A DNA stretch of 64,000 nucleotides. Origin: Psychrobacter urativorans. GTDB taxonomy: Bacteria; Pseudomonadota; Gammaproteobacteria; Pseudomonadales; Moraxellaceae. Positions 45,703 to 54,136 of this stretch are shown here, piece by piece (within the stretch, counting starts at the first letter, position 1; each line of letters starts with the position of its first letter). The notes under the pieces were generated by a model. The model made no database searches and was not told the origin of the DNA. It was given only the letters and a program-made list of their open reading frames with translations. The stretch covers positions 124,001 to 188,000 of the forward strand of contig NZ_CAJHBT010000002.1 of assembly GCF_904846675.1 (NCBI RefSeq). Direction: 5' to 3'. The position numbers and the translations under genes are program-made.

Positions 45703-45712
45703 TTATTTTTAA

Positions 45713-45731
45713 GGCTTTAGTCAATAAAGCC
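45713..45731 (+). promoter_or_regulatory. Third inverted repeat, in the ttrS leader
   Basis: GGCTTTA and TAAAGCC flank GTCAA, 34 bp before the TTG start of the ttrS-like gene. It could be an mRNA hairpin or an operator. Confidence 0.4.
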
Positions 45732-45765
45732 GCTTAAGTAGCAGATAACAGGGGTAAGCTACGTT

Positions 45766-47889
45766 TTGACAAGAGTCGTATTTACGCCTGTGTTGCTAGT
45801 GATGTCTACATTTATAGCTTTACTTATAACTGTGCTGCTGCCACTAACTAATGCCAATGCACAGACTTACTATTTGGGAGTACTGGCACCGCAAGGCGAG
45901 GCGGCTGCTCAACAGCGTTGGCAGCCATGGCTTGATAGCCTTAATGATCAGCTCGTAGATGACACTATAGTGCTAGTGCCACTCGCGCTTGAGAATTGGC
46001 AACAACAAATTAAAGCGCAGCAGTTTGCCTTTGTCTTGGGCCCGCAAATACAATTTATTAAAATGGACAGTATTGGCTGGCGTTGGCTGGCAACTTTGCA
46101 ACCTTATACTGACAAGTCCGATATCTCTGTACGTGACCGCATTAAATATAAAAATAGCGATGAAAAAAAGTCCGAGCAGTTTGCACTCTCAAAACTTAAC
46201 TTAGCCAACGAAAATATTTTGGTTAATGAGCCAAGCGCAATGGAGCAAATCGCCAGTGCGCTGTGGGTCAAAGCAGATAGTGACATTTATCAATTGCAAG
46301 ATTTACAGCAGCGCAAAATAGTCGCGGTAGATCCAGATGCTTTTGGTGGTTATTTATTAGTGGCCCATGCGCTACAGCAAAACGGACTGCCGCCCAGTCA
46401 CTATCAAACACAGTTTGTGGGTTATCCTATTGAGCTTACGCTGAGCACACTGGCCAGTGGCGCAGTAGATGCTGCAATAACGCCGCTGTGCTTGATGGAG
46501 GAGATGACGCGGCAAGGTAAAATTGATAGTAGCCAGTATCGGCTGATTAATCAGGTAATGACTATTTCAAGCTGTCAGTCCTCAACCAAGATTTATCCCA
46601 ATTGGACCTTGGCAGCGACAGGACAAGCCCCAGCTACCCTAACTCAGCAGGTAAACCAACACTTATTCGCCCTGCAAGCGCAAAGTGGTGCTATGAATAG
46701 CAATAGCGCAGAATTGAGCTGGATGCCACCTGAGTCTAGTGTCAGTGCCGAACGTATTTTATATGAGATGAGCCGTCATCCTGCTCAAAAGCAGTTGGGA
46801 GCGTATGTAATCGATTGGATAAAGTTGCATAGAGTTTGGGTAAGCTTAATATTTTTTATTATTATGATATCTACTATTAACTATGGTTGGATGAGTTGGC
46901 TCGCATGGCGTCGTCGGCAGCAGATATTGTTGCAAAACCAAATGCTGCGTGATTATGACCATCAGCTCAGACAGTCGGAGCGCTTTGCGGTTATTGGCGA
47001 GATGAGTGGTGCCATTGCTCATGAAATTAACCAGCCGCTGGCTACGATTCAGAACTACGCGCAGGGTTTACTGATACGTAGCCAAAACGAGGGTCTCAAT
47101 AAAAATAGGCCTTCTAATAAGGATAGCTTGGAGAAAGAGGCCATCAATAAAGAAGCTTTAGAGAGGGAAAAGGTAGAGAATGCATTGCAGCAAATCGTCA
47201 ATCAGACTGAGCGTGTTGCGGCTGTAATAAGCAATATTCGGCGGTGGGCAGGGCGCTCGCAGCCGGATGAAATTAGTGTTGATATTGCAACTACTTATCA
47301 GCAGTGCATTATGTTACTTGGGGAGAAGGCGATGGGTCTTAGCTTTTGGTTCGCAAGTGACTATCTGCACTTACAACTGCCAAGCTTACTGCTCGATCAA
47401 CTGCTTATTAATAGTGTGCTTAATGCTCGGCAGCAAGGCGCTAGAAATATTATGCTGCGCGGTCAGAAGGTGGAATATGAGGGTACGCCTTGGCTTGCGC
47501 TATATATCACTGACGATGCTGGCGGTTTTGATGAAGCACGCTTGACAGACCATCAGGCTGCTAATCAATCAAGTAATCAGCATAATCAACAGCAACAGGC
47601 TGTACGCTCAACAAAAGCAGAAGGTTTGGGTCTAGGGTTAATGATTTGTCAGCGTTTATGCAAGTCGCTTGGCGGTACGATGCAACTAAGTAATGTCGAT
47701 GTACAGACTGAACTGGCTACTATAGAATCAATAGATGGTCACTATCAGCAGCGTATTAAACGTTCGCTAAATAGCAAAATACAACTTATCCAAACAGACA
47801 GTAACTATCCACTTATGCAGACAACGGGCGCACAAGTAACGCTATATTTACCGCTACATTTAGCAGATAGTAATAACAGCGATGAGTAA
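45766..47889 (+). CDS. ttrS: Sensor histidine kinase with PhnD-like periplasmic domain, TtrS type
   Basis: 707 residues. A signal peptide or first helix (LLVMSTFIALLITVLLPL) leads into a PhnD/TtrS-type periplasmic binding domain (residues about 35-345: YYLGVLAPQGEAAAQQRW, FAFVLGPQIQF, DPDAFGGYLLVAHALQQNG, LASGAVDAAITPLCLMEEM). C242 and C270 lie where TtrS proteins, as I recall, have conserved cysteines. One transmembrane helix (about 357-378) follows, then HisKA with H419 in SGAIAHEINQPLATIQNYAQ and an HATPase ending GLGLGLMICQRLCKSLGG. A charged insertion of about 30 residues splits the HisKA helices. The start is TTG at 45766 with AGGGG upstream, or ATG at 45802. TtrS senses tetrathionate in Salmonella, so the ligand here is probably tetrathionate or thiosulfate. 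Confidence 0.82.
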   Translation: MTRVVFTPVLLVMSTFIALLITVLLPLTNANAQTYYLGVLAPQGEAAAQQRWQPWLDSLNDQLVDDTIVLVPLALENWQQQIKAQQFAFVLGPQIQFIKMDSIGWRWLATLQPYTDKSDISVRDRIKYKNSDEKKSEQFALSKLNLANENILVNEPSAMEQIASALWVKADSDIYQLQDLQQRKIVAVDPDAFGGYLLVAHALQQNGLPPSHYQTQFVGYPIELTLSTLASGAVDAAITPLCLMEEMTRQGKIDSSQYRLINQVMTISSCQSSTKIYPNWTLAATGQAPATLTQQVNQHLFALQAQSGAMNSNSAELSWMPPESSVSAERILYEMSRHPAQKQLGAYVIDWIKLHRVWVSLIFFIIMISTINYGWMSWLAWRRRQQILLQNQMLRDYDHQLRQSERFAVIGEMSGAIAHEINQPLATIQNYAQGLLIRSQNEGLNKNRPSNKDSLEKEAINKEALEREKVENALQQIVNQTERVAAVISNIRRWAGRSQPDEISVDIATTYQQCIMLLGEKAMGLSFWFASDYLHLQLPSLLLDQLLINSVLNARQQGARNIMLRGQKVEYEGTPWLALYITDDAGGFDEARLTDHQAANQSSNQHNQQQQAVRSTKAEGLGLGLMICQRLCKSLGGTMQLSNVDVQTELATIESIDGHYQQRIKRSLNSKIQLIQTDSNYPLMQTTGAQVTLYLPLHLADSNNSDE

Positions 47890-48004
47890 CGTTAACGATA
47901 GTAATAAGAATACAGTTAGATATAGTAAATATTAATAATAAATGACATGTATGAGATATATAAAACGGCAAATATTATCAGCAATATAAATAGTAGGGTA
48001 GCGT

Positions 48005-48673
48005 ATGAACTCTTTTGATGTGCCAAATGAGAAGCAGGATTCATCGGCGTTAGTGGACAGCTTAGCTGATAACATCGCTCCTGAGCAGCTGCTGATTCAT
48101 ATTATCGATGATGAAGAAAGTGTGCGATTATCTTGTGAGTTTTTGATCAGTAGTTTGGGATTACCGACCCAAGTATGGTCGAGCGCGGTGACGTTTCTGC
48201 AAACCGTTGATATTTATCATCCGGCGGTGGTCATTAGTGATTTGATGTTGCCAGATATGAGCGGGCAGGCACTGCAAGTTCATTTAAATGAACACCACAG
48301 TCCGCTTGCACTGATTGCCTTAACCGGTAATGGTGAGATTACCGATGCCGTCGCGATGCTTAAAAAAGGTGCCGCCGACTATTTAGAAAAGCCGATTAGT
48401 AGTCATCGTTTACAAGAAGCGATTGCGCGGGCGCAAGCCTTAACGCTTAAACGTGCCAAGCTTTACTATATTCGCAAGCTTTACGCGCAGCTGACTGATA
48501 AAGAAAAATTGGTCACTAATGAGCTCATGCAAGGCAATCTTAATAAAATAATCGCTGACCATTTAGGTGTCTCTGTGCGTACGGTAGAAGTACATCGCTC
48601 GCAGGTAATGAAAAAGATGGAGTCACAGCATGTGAGCGAGTTGATTCAAAAGTTGGTCATGCTTAACTCTTAA
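48005..48673 (+). CDS. ttrR: FixJ/LuxR-type response regulator, TtrR type
   Basis: 222 residues. A receiver domain starts at LLIHIIDDEESVRLSCEFL, with phospho-acceptor D79 in VVISDLMLPDMSGQAL and the Lys in ADYLEKPISSHRL. The LuxR-type HTH is LTDKEKLVTNELMQG through IADHLGVSVRTVEVHRSQVM. The N-terminal 28 residues are a polar extension. It is 115 bp after the ttrS-like kinase on the same strand and is its obvious partner. The likely target is the divergent cytochrome operon through the palindromes between 45651 and 45731. No ttrBCA tetrathionate reductase genes are in the window. Confidence 0.84.
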   Translation: MNSFDVPNEKQDSSALVDSLADNIAPEQLLIHIIDDEESVRLSCEFLISSLGLPTQVWSSAVTFLQTVDIYHPAVVISDLMLPDMSGQALQVHLNEHHSPLALIALTGNGEITDAVAMLKKGAADYLEKPISSHRLQEAIARAQALTLKRAKLYYIRKLYAQLTDKEKLVTNELMQGNLNKIIADHLGVSVRTVEVHRSQVMKKMESQHVSELIQKLVMLNS

Positions 48674-48701
48674 GTTTATGATTTAAGCAATAAGAGTATT
48701 T

Positions 48702-49073
48702 ATGCAACTTATCGATGCACTGAGCGCATCCTCTACTGGTGATTTTCTCGAATTAGAATCGGGAGGAAAATCCTTCCTTGGTGTGGACAGAAAGCTTGAA
48801 TATTTCGATGATGACTTTTTTAGTTTGGTGCCCGAGTTCACAAATATTTTAAAAGTTACATCTAAAAGTGGTGTTATACAAGAGGAGTTGACGGAGCTTG
48901 TAGTTGTCCTTTTTAGGACAAAAGCGCTTCTTGCTGAAACTACTAGGTTGCAACGAGATGGTTACCATGCTGCTTGGATTAATAATAAAGAACTTTTTAT
49001 TGAGGCAGCAGAGAATCTTAATAGGCTGTTTGATAACTTTATTTCAAGTATTGAATCCAGGTATCAAAAGTAA
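48702..49073 (+). CDS. Hypothetical protein, 123 residues
   Basis: I do not recognise it. It starts 28 bp after ttrR with AAGAG five bases before the ATG, so it may be the third gene of that operon. The sequence is acidic and mostly helical: LEYFDDDFFSLVPEFTNIL, LTELVVVLFRTKALLAETTR and AAENLNRLFDNFISSIESR. There is no signal peptide, heme motif or Cys. The composition, without repeats and with mixed hydrophobic helices, suggests a small cytosolic protein. Base composition looks more AT-rich than the two-component genes next to it. Confidence 0.55.
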   Translation: MQLIDALSASSTGDFLELESGGKSFLGVDRKLEYFDDDFFSLVPEFTNILKVTSKSGVIQEELTELVVVLFRTKALLAETTRLQRDGYHAAWINNKELFIEAAENLNRLFDNFISSIESRYQK

Positions 49074-49184
49074 CTTTGAGTCCTTGTATAAAATGATTTA
49101 CCAGTTTTAATTGCTCATATTAGAGAAAATGCCCATCTTTAAATTAAAAATGGTCTTGAATACAGACTGAGTGATTAGCTAAAA

Positions 49185-49979
49185 CTAACTCAAAATCAAA
49201 CTGTCATCTTCAACTTTCTCACCGCGAGTTTGCTCAAACATATCGAGCAAATCATGAACGGTCATACCTTGACGCTTATCACCGGAGACATCAAGCACCA
49301 CTTCGCCTTGATGTAGCATCACGGTTCTAGTACCGTGCGCCAATGCTTGCTGCATCGAGTGGGTGACCATCATTGTGGTAAGCTTATTATCGGTGACAAT
49401 CTGATCCGTTAACTTTAATACAAACGCTGCAGTCTTAGGATCAAGGGCGGCCGTATGCTCATCGAGTAATAAGATTTTAGACGGTTGTAACGATGCCATA
49501 AGCAGACTTACTGCTTGACGTTGACCGCCTGATAATAGTCCCATACGGTCAGTTAGGCGGTTTTCTAACCCAAGCTTTAGTACTGCTAGCTTTTCTCGGA
49601 ACAGCTCGCGGTTATTGGGGTTTAACGCAAAACTTAGACCACGTTTACCGCCGCGTTTATAGGCCAAAGCCATATTTTCTTCAATGGTTAAGGCCTCACA
49701 AGTTCCTGCCATTGGGTCTTGAAACACCCGTGCAACCCAATGTGCGCGCTGATGGGCACTCTTTTTAGTAACATCAATACCGTTAAGCAGGATAGAACCA
49801 CTATCTACGCGTGTGGTACCGCTGACGGCATTCAAAAACGTTGATTTACCCGCGCCATTAGTACCAATCACCGTCACAAATTCACCATTAGCGATATTAA
49901 GATCAATACCACGTAGGGCAGGATTCTCAATAGGCGTGCCTGGGTTAAAGGTCAAGCGCAAATCTTTGGCTTGCATCAT
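49185..49979 (-). CDS. ABC transporter ATP-binding protein (COG1101 type)
   Basis: 264 residues with the full ABC set: Walker A GTNGAGKSTFLNAVSG, Q-loop in VARVFQDPMAGTCEALTIEENM, signature LSGGQRQAVSLLMASL, Walker B ILLLDEHTAALDPKTAA (catalytic Glu in DEHTAALD), and the switch His in MMVTHSMQQAL. It pairs with the COG4120-type permease and COG2984-type binding proteins upstream on the same strand. Family members include the streptococcal TrpXYZ system for tryptophan, but the substrate here is unknown. Confidence 0.9.
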   Translation of the reverse strand: MMQAKDLRLTFNPGTPIENPALRGIDLNIANGEFVTVIGTNGAGKSTFLNAVSGTTRVDSGSILLNGIDVTKKSAHQRAHWVARVFQDPMAGTCEALTIEENMALAYKRGGKRGLSFALNPNNRELFREKLAVLKLGLENRLTDRMGLLSGGQRQAVSLLMASLQPSKILLLDEHTAALDPKTAAFVLKLTDQIVTDNKLTTMMVTHSMQQALAHGTRTVMLHQGEVVLDVSGDKRQGMTVHDLLDMFEQTRGEKVEDDSLILS

Positions 49980-50105
49980 AATCGTTATTTCCTATTCTTT
50001 ATTCTTGTTTTAAGCTAAGTTCGCCACGTCATTTATTATAGATGTAGCTTTCAGTAATTGGCATCTAGTAGTTAGCATTTACTAATTGTCGCTTAGCAAT
50101 TGACA

Positions 50106-51005
50106 TTAAACGCGCAATTTACGGCTTAACAATCTATTCTTAGCTTTCGGCAATACTAAAGCGAGTACTACTAACAATGCAGTAATCAAGTTCAAATCCT
50201 GCGGGCCAAAGCCAATACTACGCAAGATATCGCTTGATAGTGCCACTTGAATAAAGAGCTTATACAATATTGCACCGATGATAACCGCAAAGGTTATGAG
50301 CCAAATGCGCTTAGCAGGAATGATAGTTTCACCGATGATAACTGCCGCTAGCCCAATAACAATAGTACCGATACCGATAGAGATATCCGCGCCACCTTGG
50401 GTCTGTACAAACAGTGCACCAGCTAAAGCAATCAGACCGTTAGAAACCGCCATACCTATTATGGTCATCCACGAGGTATTGATTCCTTGTGCCTGTGCCA
50501 TACGCAAGTTAGAACCTGTTGCACGCATAGATAGGCCGGTTTCAGTATTATAGAACAAATCTAAAAGTAGCTTGGCCACTATCACTACTACGCCAATGAT
50601 AACGCAGCGCATCCAATAACCATTGCCATCAGTGACCAGAGAGCTAAAGACGGTCGTTTCGCCTAATAATGGTAAGTTGGGTGCACCCATAATGCGTAGG
50701 TTGACTGAATATAGCGCTACCATCACTAGAATACTGGCCAGTAGCTGTAAGATACCAAGCTTGACGTGCAGCCATGCGGTGACAATACCAGCAACTGAGC
50801 CTGCCAGCATACCAAAAACGCAAGCTAACCAAGGATTGACACCAGCAACGATAGAGATACCAGCGACCGCGCCACCTAACGGAAAGCTACCGTCAGCGGT
50901 TAAGTCAGGGAAATCGAGAGTACGAAATGAGATAAGTACGCCAAGAGCTACGAGACCATAGATTAGACCACTTTCAAGCGCACCAAAAAAAGCAATTAAA
51001 GACAT
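50106..51005 (-). CDS. ABC transporter permease (COG4120 type)
   Basis: 299 residues, about eight to nine transmembrane helices, related to branched-chain amino acid permeases. It opens FFGALESGLIYGLVALGVLISFRTLDFPDLTADGSFPLGG. The first helices are typical, and MAQAQGINTSWMTIIGMAVS resembles the cytoplasmic coupling loop of this family. It is followed by the ATPase gene after 126 bp and preceded by a 492-bp gap with a terminator and repeats. Confidence 0.88.
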   Translation of the reverse strand: MSLIAFFGALESGLIYGLVALGVLISFRTLDFPDLTADGSFPLGGAVAGISIVAGVNPWLACVFGMLAGSVAGIVTAWLHVKLGILQLLASILVMVALYSVNLRIMGAPNLPLLGETTVFSSLVTDGNGYWMRCVIIGVVVIVAKLLLDLFYNTETGLSMRATGSNLRMAQAQGINTSWMTIIGMAVSNGLIALAGALFVQTQGGADISIGIGTIVIGLAAVIIGETIIPAKRIWLITFAVIIGAILYKLFIQVALSSDILRSIGFGPQDLNLITALLVVLALVLPKAKNRLLSRKLRV

Positions 51006-51268
51006 AAGGGATCAGTACGTCATAACCAAGCATTTAGCTTCTATTGCGACGAATAAATGCTTGTAAATTACAAGCAACACTTATAAGTGCATATCAACTA
51101 AACGTCTGAGCGGTGAATTTAACAGATTAAGCAATCTGCAGTTAGGGTAAACCAAAACATGTCACAATGAGGGATTATCATAAACTACCTTGGTTTAAAA
51201 ATTAGGCATAAAACTTGATTTCAAAAACTGTATATAAGATGGTGCAAGTCTTTAAACTCTCAAAACTA

Positions 51269-51322
51269 TTTAAACTTACTTAAGCTTTTAAACTTACTTA
51301 AGCTTTTAAACTTATCTAAGCG
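51269..51322. repeat. Three tandem copies of an 18-bp unit
   Basis: TTTAAACTTACTTAAGCT occurs at 51269-51286 and exactly again at 51287-51304. A third copy at 51305-51322 differs at three positions. It lies in the 492-bp gap 51006-51497 between the binding-protein gene and the permease gene. Outside this and the terminator at 51343 nothing is supported. Confidence 0.8.
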
Positions 51323-51342
51323 CTCTGATATTTTAAGCACTT

Positions 51343-51379
51343 TAAAAATAAGCCCAGCTGATTAATTCATCGCTGGGTT
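51343..51379 (-). terminator. Terminator or attenuator between the binding-protein and permease genes
   Basis: On the minus strand CCCAGC and GCTGGG form the core of a stem with a 13-base loop, followed by TTATTTTT. It would reduce permease and ATPase transcription relative to the two upstream binding-protein genes. Confidence 0.6.
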
Positions 51380-51497
51380 TATATATTAACAAAGTAGCTT
51401 TATAGATTTAAAGACAGAAGACTATTTATTGCTGTGTAAGCAAGTAATTTTAACTATATTAGACGTCTGTCTTATTAGCGCTCACAAAAATCCAGCG

Positions 51498-52532
51498 CTA
51501 TTCTACCACTTCTTTTGCCTTATCGATAACCGCTTGTGGCAAGGTGATGCCTTCCGCTGTAGCATTTTTTGGACTGACGTATAAATCAAGCGCTTGTGGC
51601 GTATAGACTGGAATATCACCTGCTTTTTCGCCATTTAAAATACGTACTACTATTTTACCGGTTTCGCGGCCAAGCTTGTAATAGTTAACACCCAAGGCCG
51701 CAACAGCACCGCGTGCAACTGAGCTGGTATCAGAGGCAATCAATGGGATTTTACTTTCTTTAGCAACTTGAAACAGCGACTCATAAGCTGAGACCACATT
51801 ATTATCAGTCGAGGTATAGATCATATCAACCTTACCGACTAGGCTACGTGCTGCCATGGCAATATCATTACTACGTGCAGCGGGTGCTTCGTGTACGGTG
51901 ATACCAAGTGGCGTCAGCTTCGCTTTTAAGTTTCTAAGAATAATCGTTGAGTTGATTTCACCTGGGCTATAAACATAACCGACATTTTTTAAGCTTGGGA
52001 TAATCTGGCGCATTAATTCAATTTGCGGCTCATAGGGCAGTGCATCAGAACCCCCAGTAACGTTAGTACCCGACCCATCAAGCTTTGGGACTAGCTTTGC
52101 TTCAACCGGATCAGTGACCGCGGAGAATACCAATGGAATACTGCTGGTTGCCGCTGCTACTGACTGCGCTGATGGCGTACCAATAGCGACGATAACATCT
52201 GAATTATCAGCAACGAATTGCTTAGCAATCTGACCCGCGGTCGCTGTATTGCTTTGGGCGCTTTGGAAGTTGACCTTTAGGTTTTCACCATCTTTAAAAC
52301 CGGCTTCGTTTAGCTCATCGATAACACCTTTACGTACTTCATCAAGTGCTGGATGTTCAACGATAGCAGTGATGGCAACATGCTTCATTGCTGTTGCGGC
52401 ATCACCGTTAGTAGCGCCATCAGCAGCGGTCGTATCTTGTGCTGATTGACTGCAACCGGTCAAAATAGCGGTACAGACACCGCCCCATAATAAAGCTTTG
52501 CTAAAACCGCTAAAACGTTTCTGATACAACAT
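51498..52532 (-). CDS. ABC transporter substrate-binding lipoprotein (COG2984 type), copy 2
   Basis: 344 residues. Lipoprotein signal ALLWGGVCTAILTGC with lipobox LTGC, then the ABC_sub_bind fold: AITAIVEHPALDEVRKGVID, NFQSAQSNTATAGQIAKQFV, IVAIGTPSAQSVAAATSSIP, SAVTDPVEAKLVP, IPLIASDTSSVARGAVAALG and YKLGRETGKIVVRILNGE. It is the second of two adjacent paralogous binding proteins (the other ends 76 bp upstream at 52609). Substrate unknown; the family includes tryptophan-binding TrpX. Confidence 0.9.
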   Translation of the reverse strand: MLYQKRFSGFSKALLWGGVCTAILTGCSQSAQDTTAADGATNGDAATAMKHVAITAIVEHPALDEVRKGVIDELNEAGFKDGENLKVNFQSAQSNTATAGQIAKQFVADNSDVIVAIGTPSAQSVAAATSSIPLVFSAVTDPVEAKLVPKLDGSGTNVTGGSDALPYEPQIELMRQIIPSLKNVGYVYSPGEINSTIILRNLKAKLTPLGITVHEAPAARSNDIAMAARSLVGKVDMIYTSTDNNVVSAYESLFQVAKESKIPLIASDTSSVARGAVAALGVNYYKLGRETGKIVVRILNGEKAGDIPVYTPQALDLYVSPKNATAEGITLPQAVIDKAKEVVE

Positions 52533-52608
52533 GGGTCATACTCCTAAAGGTAACTATGTGTCCGTACAATATATATAAAAAAGAGAGAAGCTGGTATGTT
52601 GATAATAG

Positions 52609-53658
52609 CTATTTACTAGCAGATTTAGTATCGACGTTAATGGCGTTTTTGAGCATAGCAGCTGGCAAGCTAACCCCCTGCGCTTTAGCATGTTTGGGAC
52701 TAACATATAAGGTCAGCTCATTCATAACTTCAGGTTTAATAGTACTGACAGCTTCACCATTTAATATTCGATAAACCATCTTGCCAGTAACGCGTCCAAA
52801 GTCATAGTCATTGACCCCAAGCGCTGCTGTCGCGCCACGCTGTACACTAAATTCATCAGATGCAATAATTGGAATCCGTATCTCATTAGCGGCTAGAGTC
52901 ATCGCTTCAAAAGCAGAGGCCACGTTATTGTCAAATGAGGTATAAATAATATCCGCACGGCCCTGCAAACTGCGTGTTGCCATGCCGATATCCGTAGGCC
53001 GATTGGCTGGAATATCTAACAATGATAAATTGCGTGCCGGCAATGCTTTTTTTAGCTCATCACGTAGCGATACTGAGTTGGCCTCACCTGGGCTATAGAC
53101 ATAACCGATAGTCTTAAGATTAGGTTTAATCTGCTGCAATAAGTCTAGCTGTGGGTTTAATGGTAATTGGCTGGATAAACCCGTTAGATTATCCTGAAAC
53201 GGCTTGCCATCTGCGGTGAGTAGTTTAGCGCCCATTGGGTCTGATACCGCAGTGTAGACAATGGGAATGCTGGAGGTTGCCGAAACGATAGACTGCGCAG
53301 AGGGAGTAGAGATTGCCACAATCGCATCTGGACTATCGCCTACAAACTGCTTGGCAATCTGTCCGGCAGTGGCGGTATTCCCTTGGGCACTTTGGAAGTT
53401 GACGGTTAGGTTTTGACCTTCGATATAACCATTGTCTGCTAGCTCATCGATGATACCGCGGCGCATATCGTCTAATGATGGATGCTCGACAATCTGCGTG
53501 ATAGCCAGCGTTTTAGCTGGTTTACCTGCGGTTGCAGCGTTGTCCGCTGTTGGCGTAGTTTCAGTAGAAGAGTTCGAGCAGCCCATTAGGCCAAGCATAC
53601 TGATGGCACTAATAGCGGCTCCGCACAGGCTTAAGCGTAGCGTAGAGGCAATGGTCAT
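52609..53658 (-). CDS. ABC transporter substrate-binding lipoprotein (COG2984 type), copy 1
   Basis: 349 residues. Signal peptide with lipobox in AISAISMLGLMGC. It shares most landmarks with the neighbouring copy (AITQIVEHPSLDDMRRGIID, NFQSAQGNTATAGQIAKQFV, STPSAQSIVSATSSIP, NDYDFGRVTGKMVYRILNGE) but differs clearly around the ligand-facing loops, for example VSDPMGAKLLTADGKPFQDN, IIASDEFSVQRGATAALG, and a longer C-terminal end. The two are a diverged tandem duplication feeding one permease and ATPase. It is the first gene of the operon, downstream of the metG terminator. Confidence 0.9.
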   Translation of the reverse strand: MTIASTLRLSLCGAAISAISMLGLMGCSNSSTETTPTADNAATAGKPAKTLAITQIVEHPSLDDMRRGIIDELADNGYIEGQNLTVNFQSAQGNTATAGQIAKQFVGDSPDAIVAISTPSAQSIVSATSSIPIVYTAVSDPMGAKLLTADGKPFQDNLTGLSSQLPLNPQLDLLQQIKPNLKTIGYVYSPGEANSVSLRDELKKALPARNLSLLDIPANRPTDIGMATRSLQGRADIIYTSFDNNVASAFEAMTLAANEIRIPIIASDEFSVQRGATAALGVNDYDFGRVTGKMVYRILNGEAVSTIKPEVMNELTLYVSPKHAKAQGVSLPAAMLKNAINVDTKSASK

Positions 53659-54136
53659 TGTTAGTTTAACTCATAGGTTGGGAAATACAGATTGGCCAAG
53701 TCAATGCGAAGAGGCGAACACTAAAGTGATCGATTCATTAATTTATCAATGCTTTAATTCTTTAATCTATCGATCATGATGGTTATATTATGACAGCAAT
53801 GCAGCTTATCGCAATAAAAAATTAAGGCGAGTTCGTCATCAGCAATATTAAGCCATAAGTTGGACGTTTTTATCTGAACTGTTTATCTGAAAGCCACTTA
53901 AAATAAGGCTAACGACTAGTATTTATAGTGATTTATCACAGAATTTAGGACTACATAATTTACTGATTTTGAAAGTCATAAGCTTATGTTGACACACTTT
54001 TATTTAGTGACATAAAAAAGATGCCACTAAGGACATCTTCTTTATTACTGTTTATGAACGATTAGTTATCAATGCAAAGTAAATACTAAGCGTTCAGCTC
54101 AGTGCTAATACTCAGTATTAATAATTAGTGCTAAAG
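53659..54136. other. 478-bp gap between metG and the ABC operon
   Basis: No coding region. It must contain the promoter of the ABC operon (minus strand) and the metG terminator at 54014. No further structure is supported. Confidence 0.5.
54014..54041 (-). terminator. Terminator after metG
   Basis: On the minus strand AAGATG pairs with CATCTT around a 10-base loop that can pair further with a bulge, followed by six T. Confidence 0.75.
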
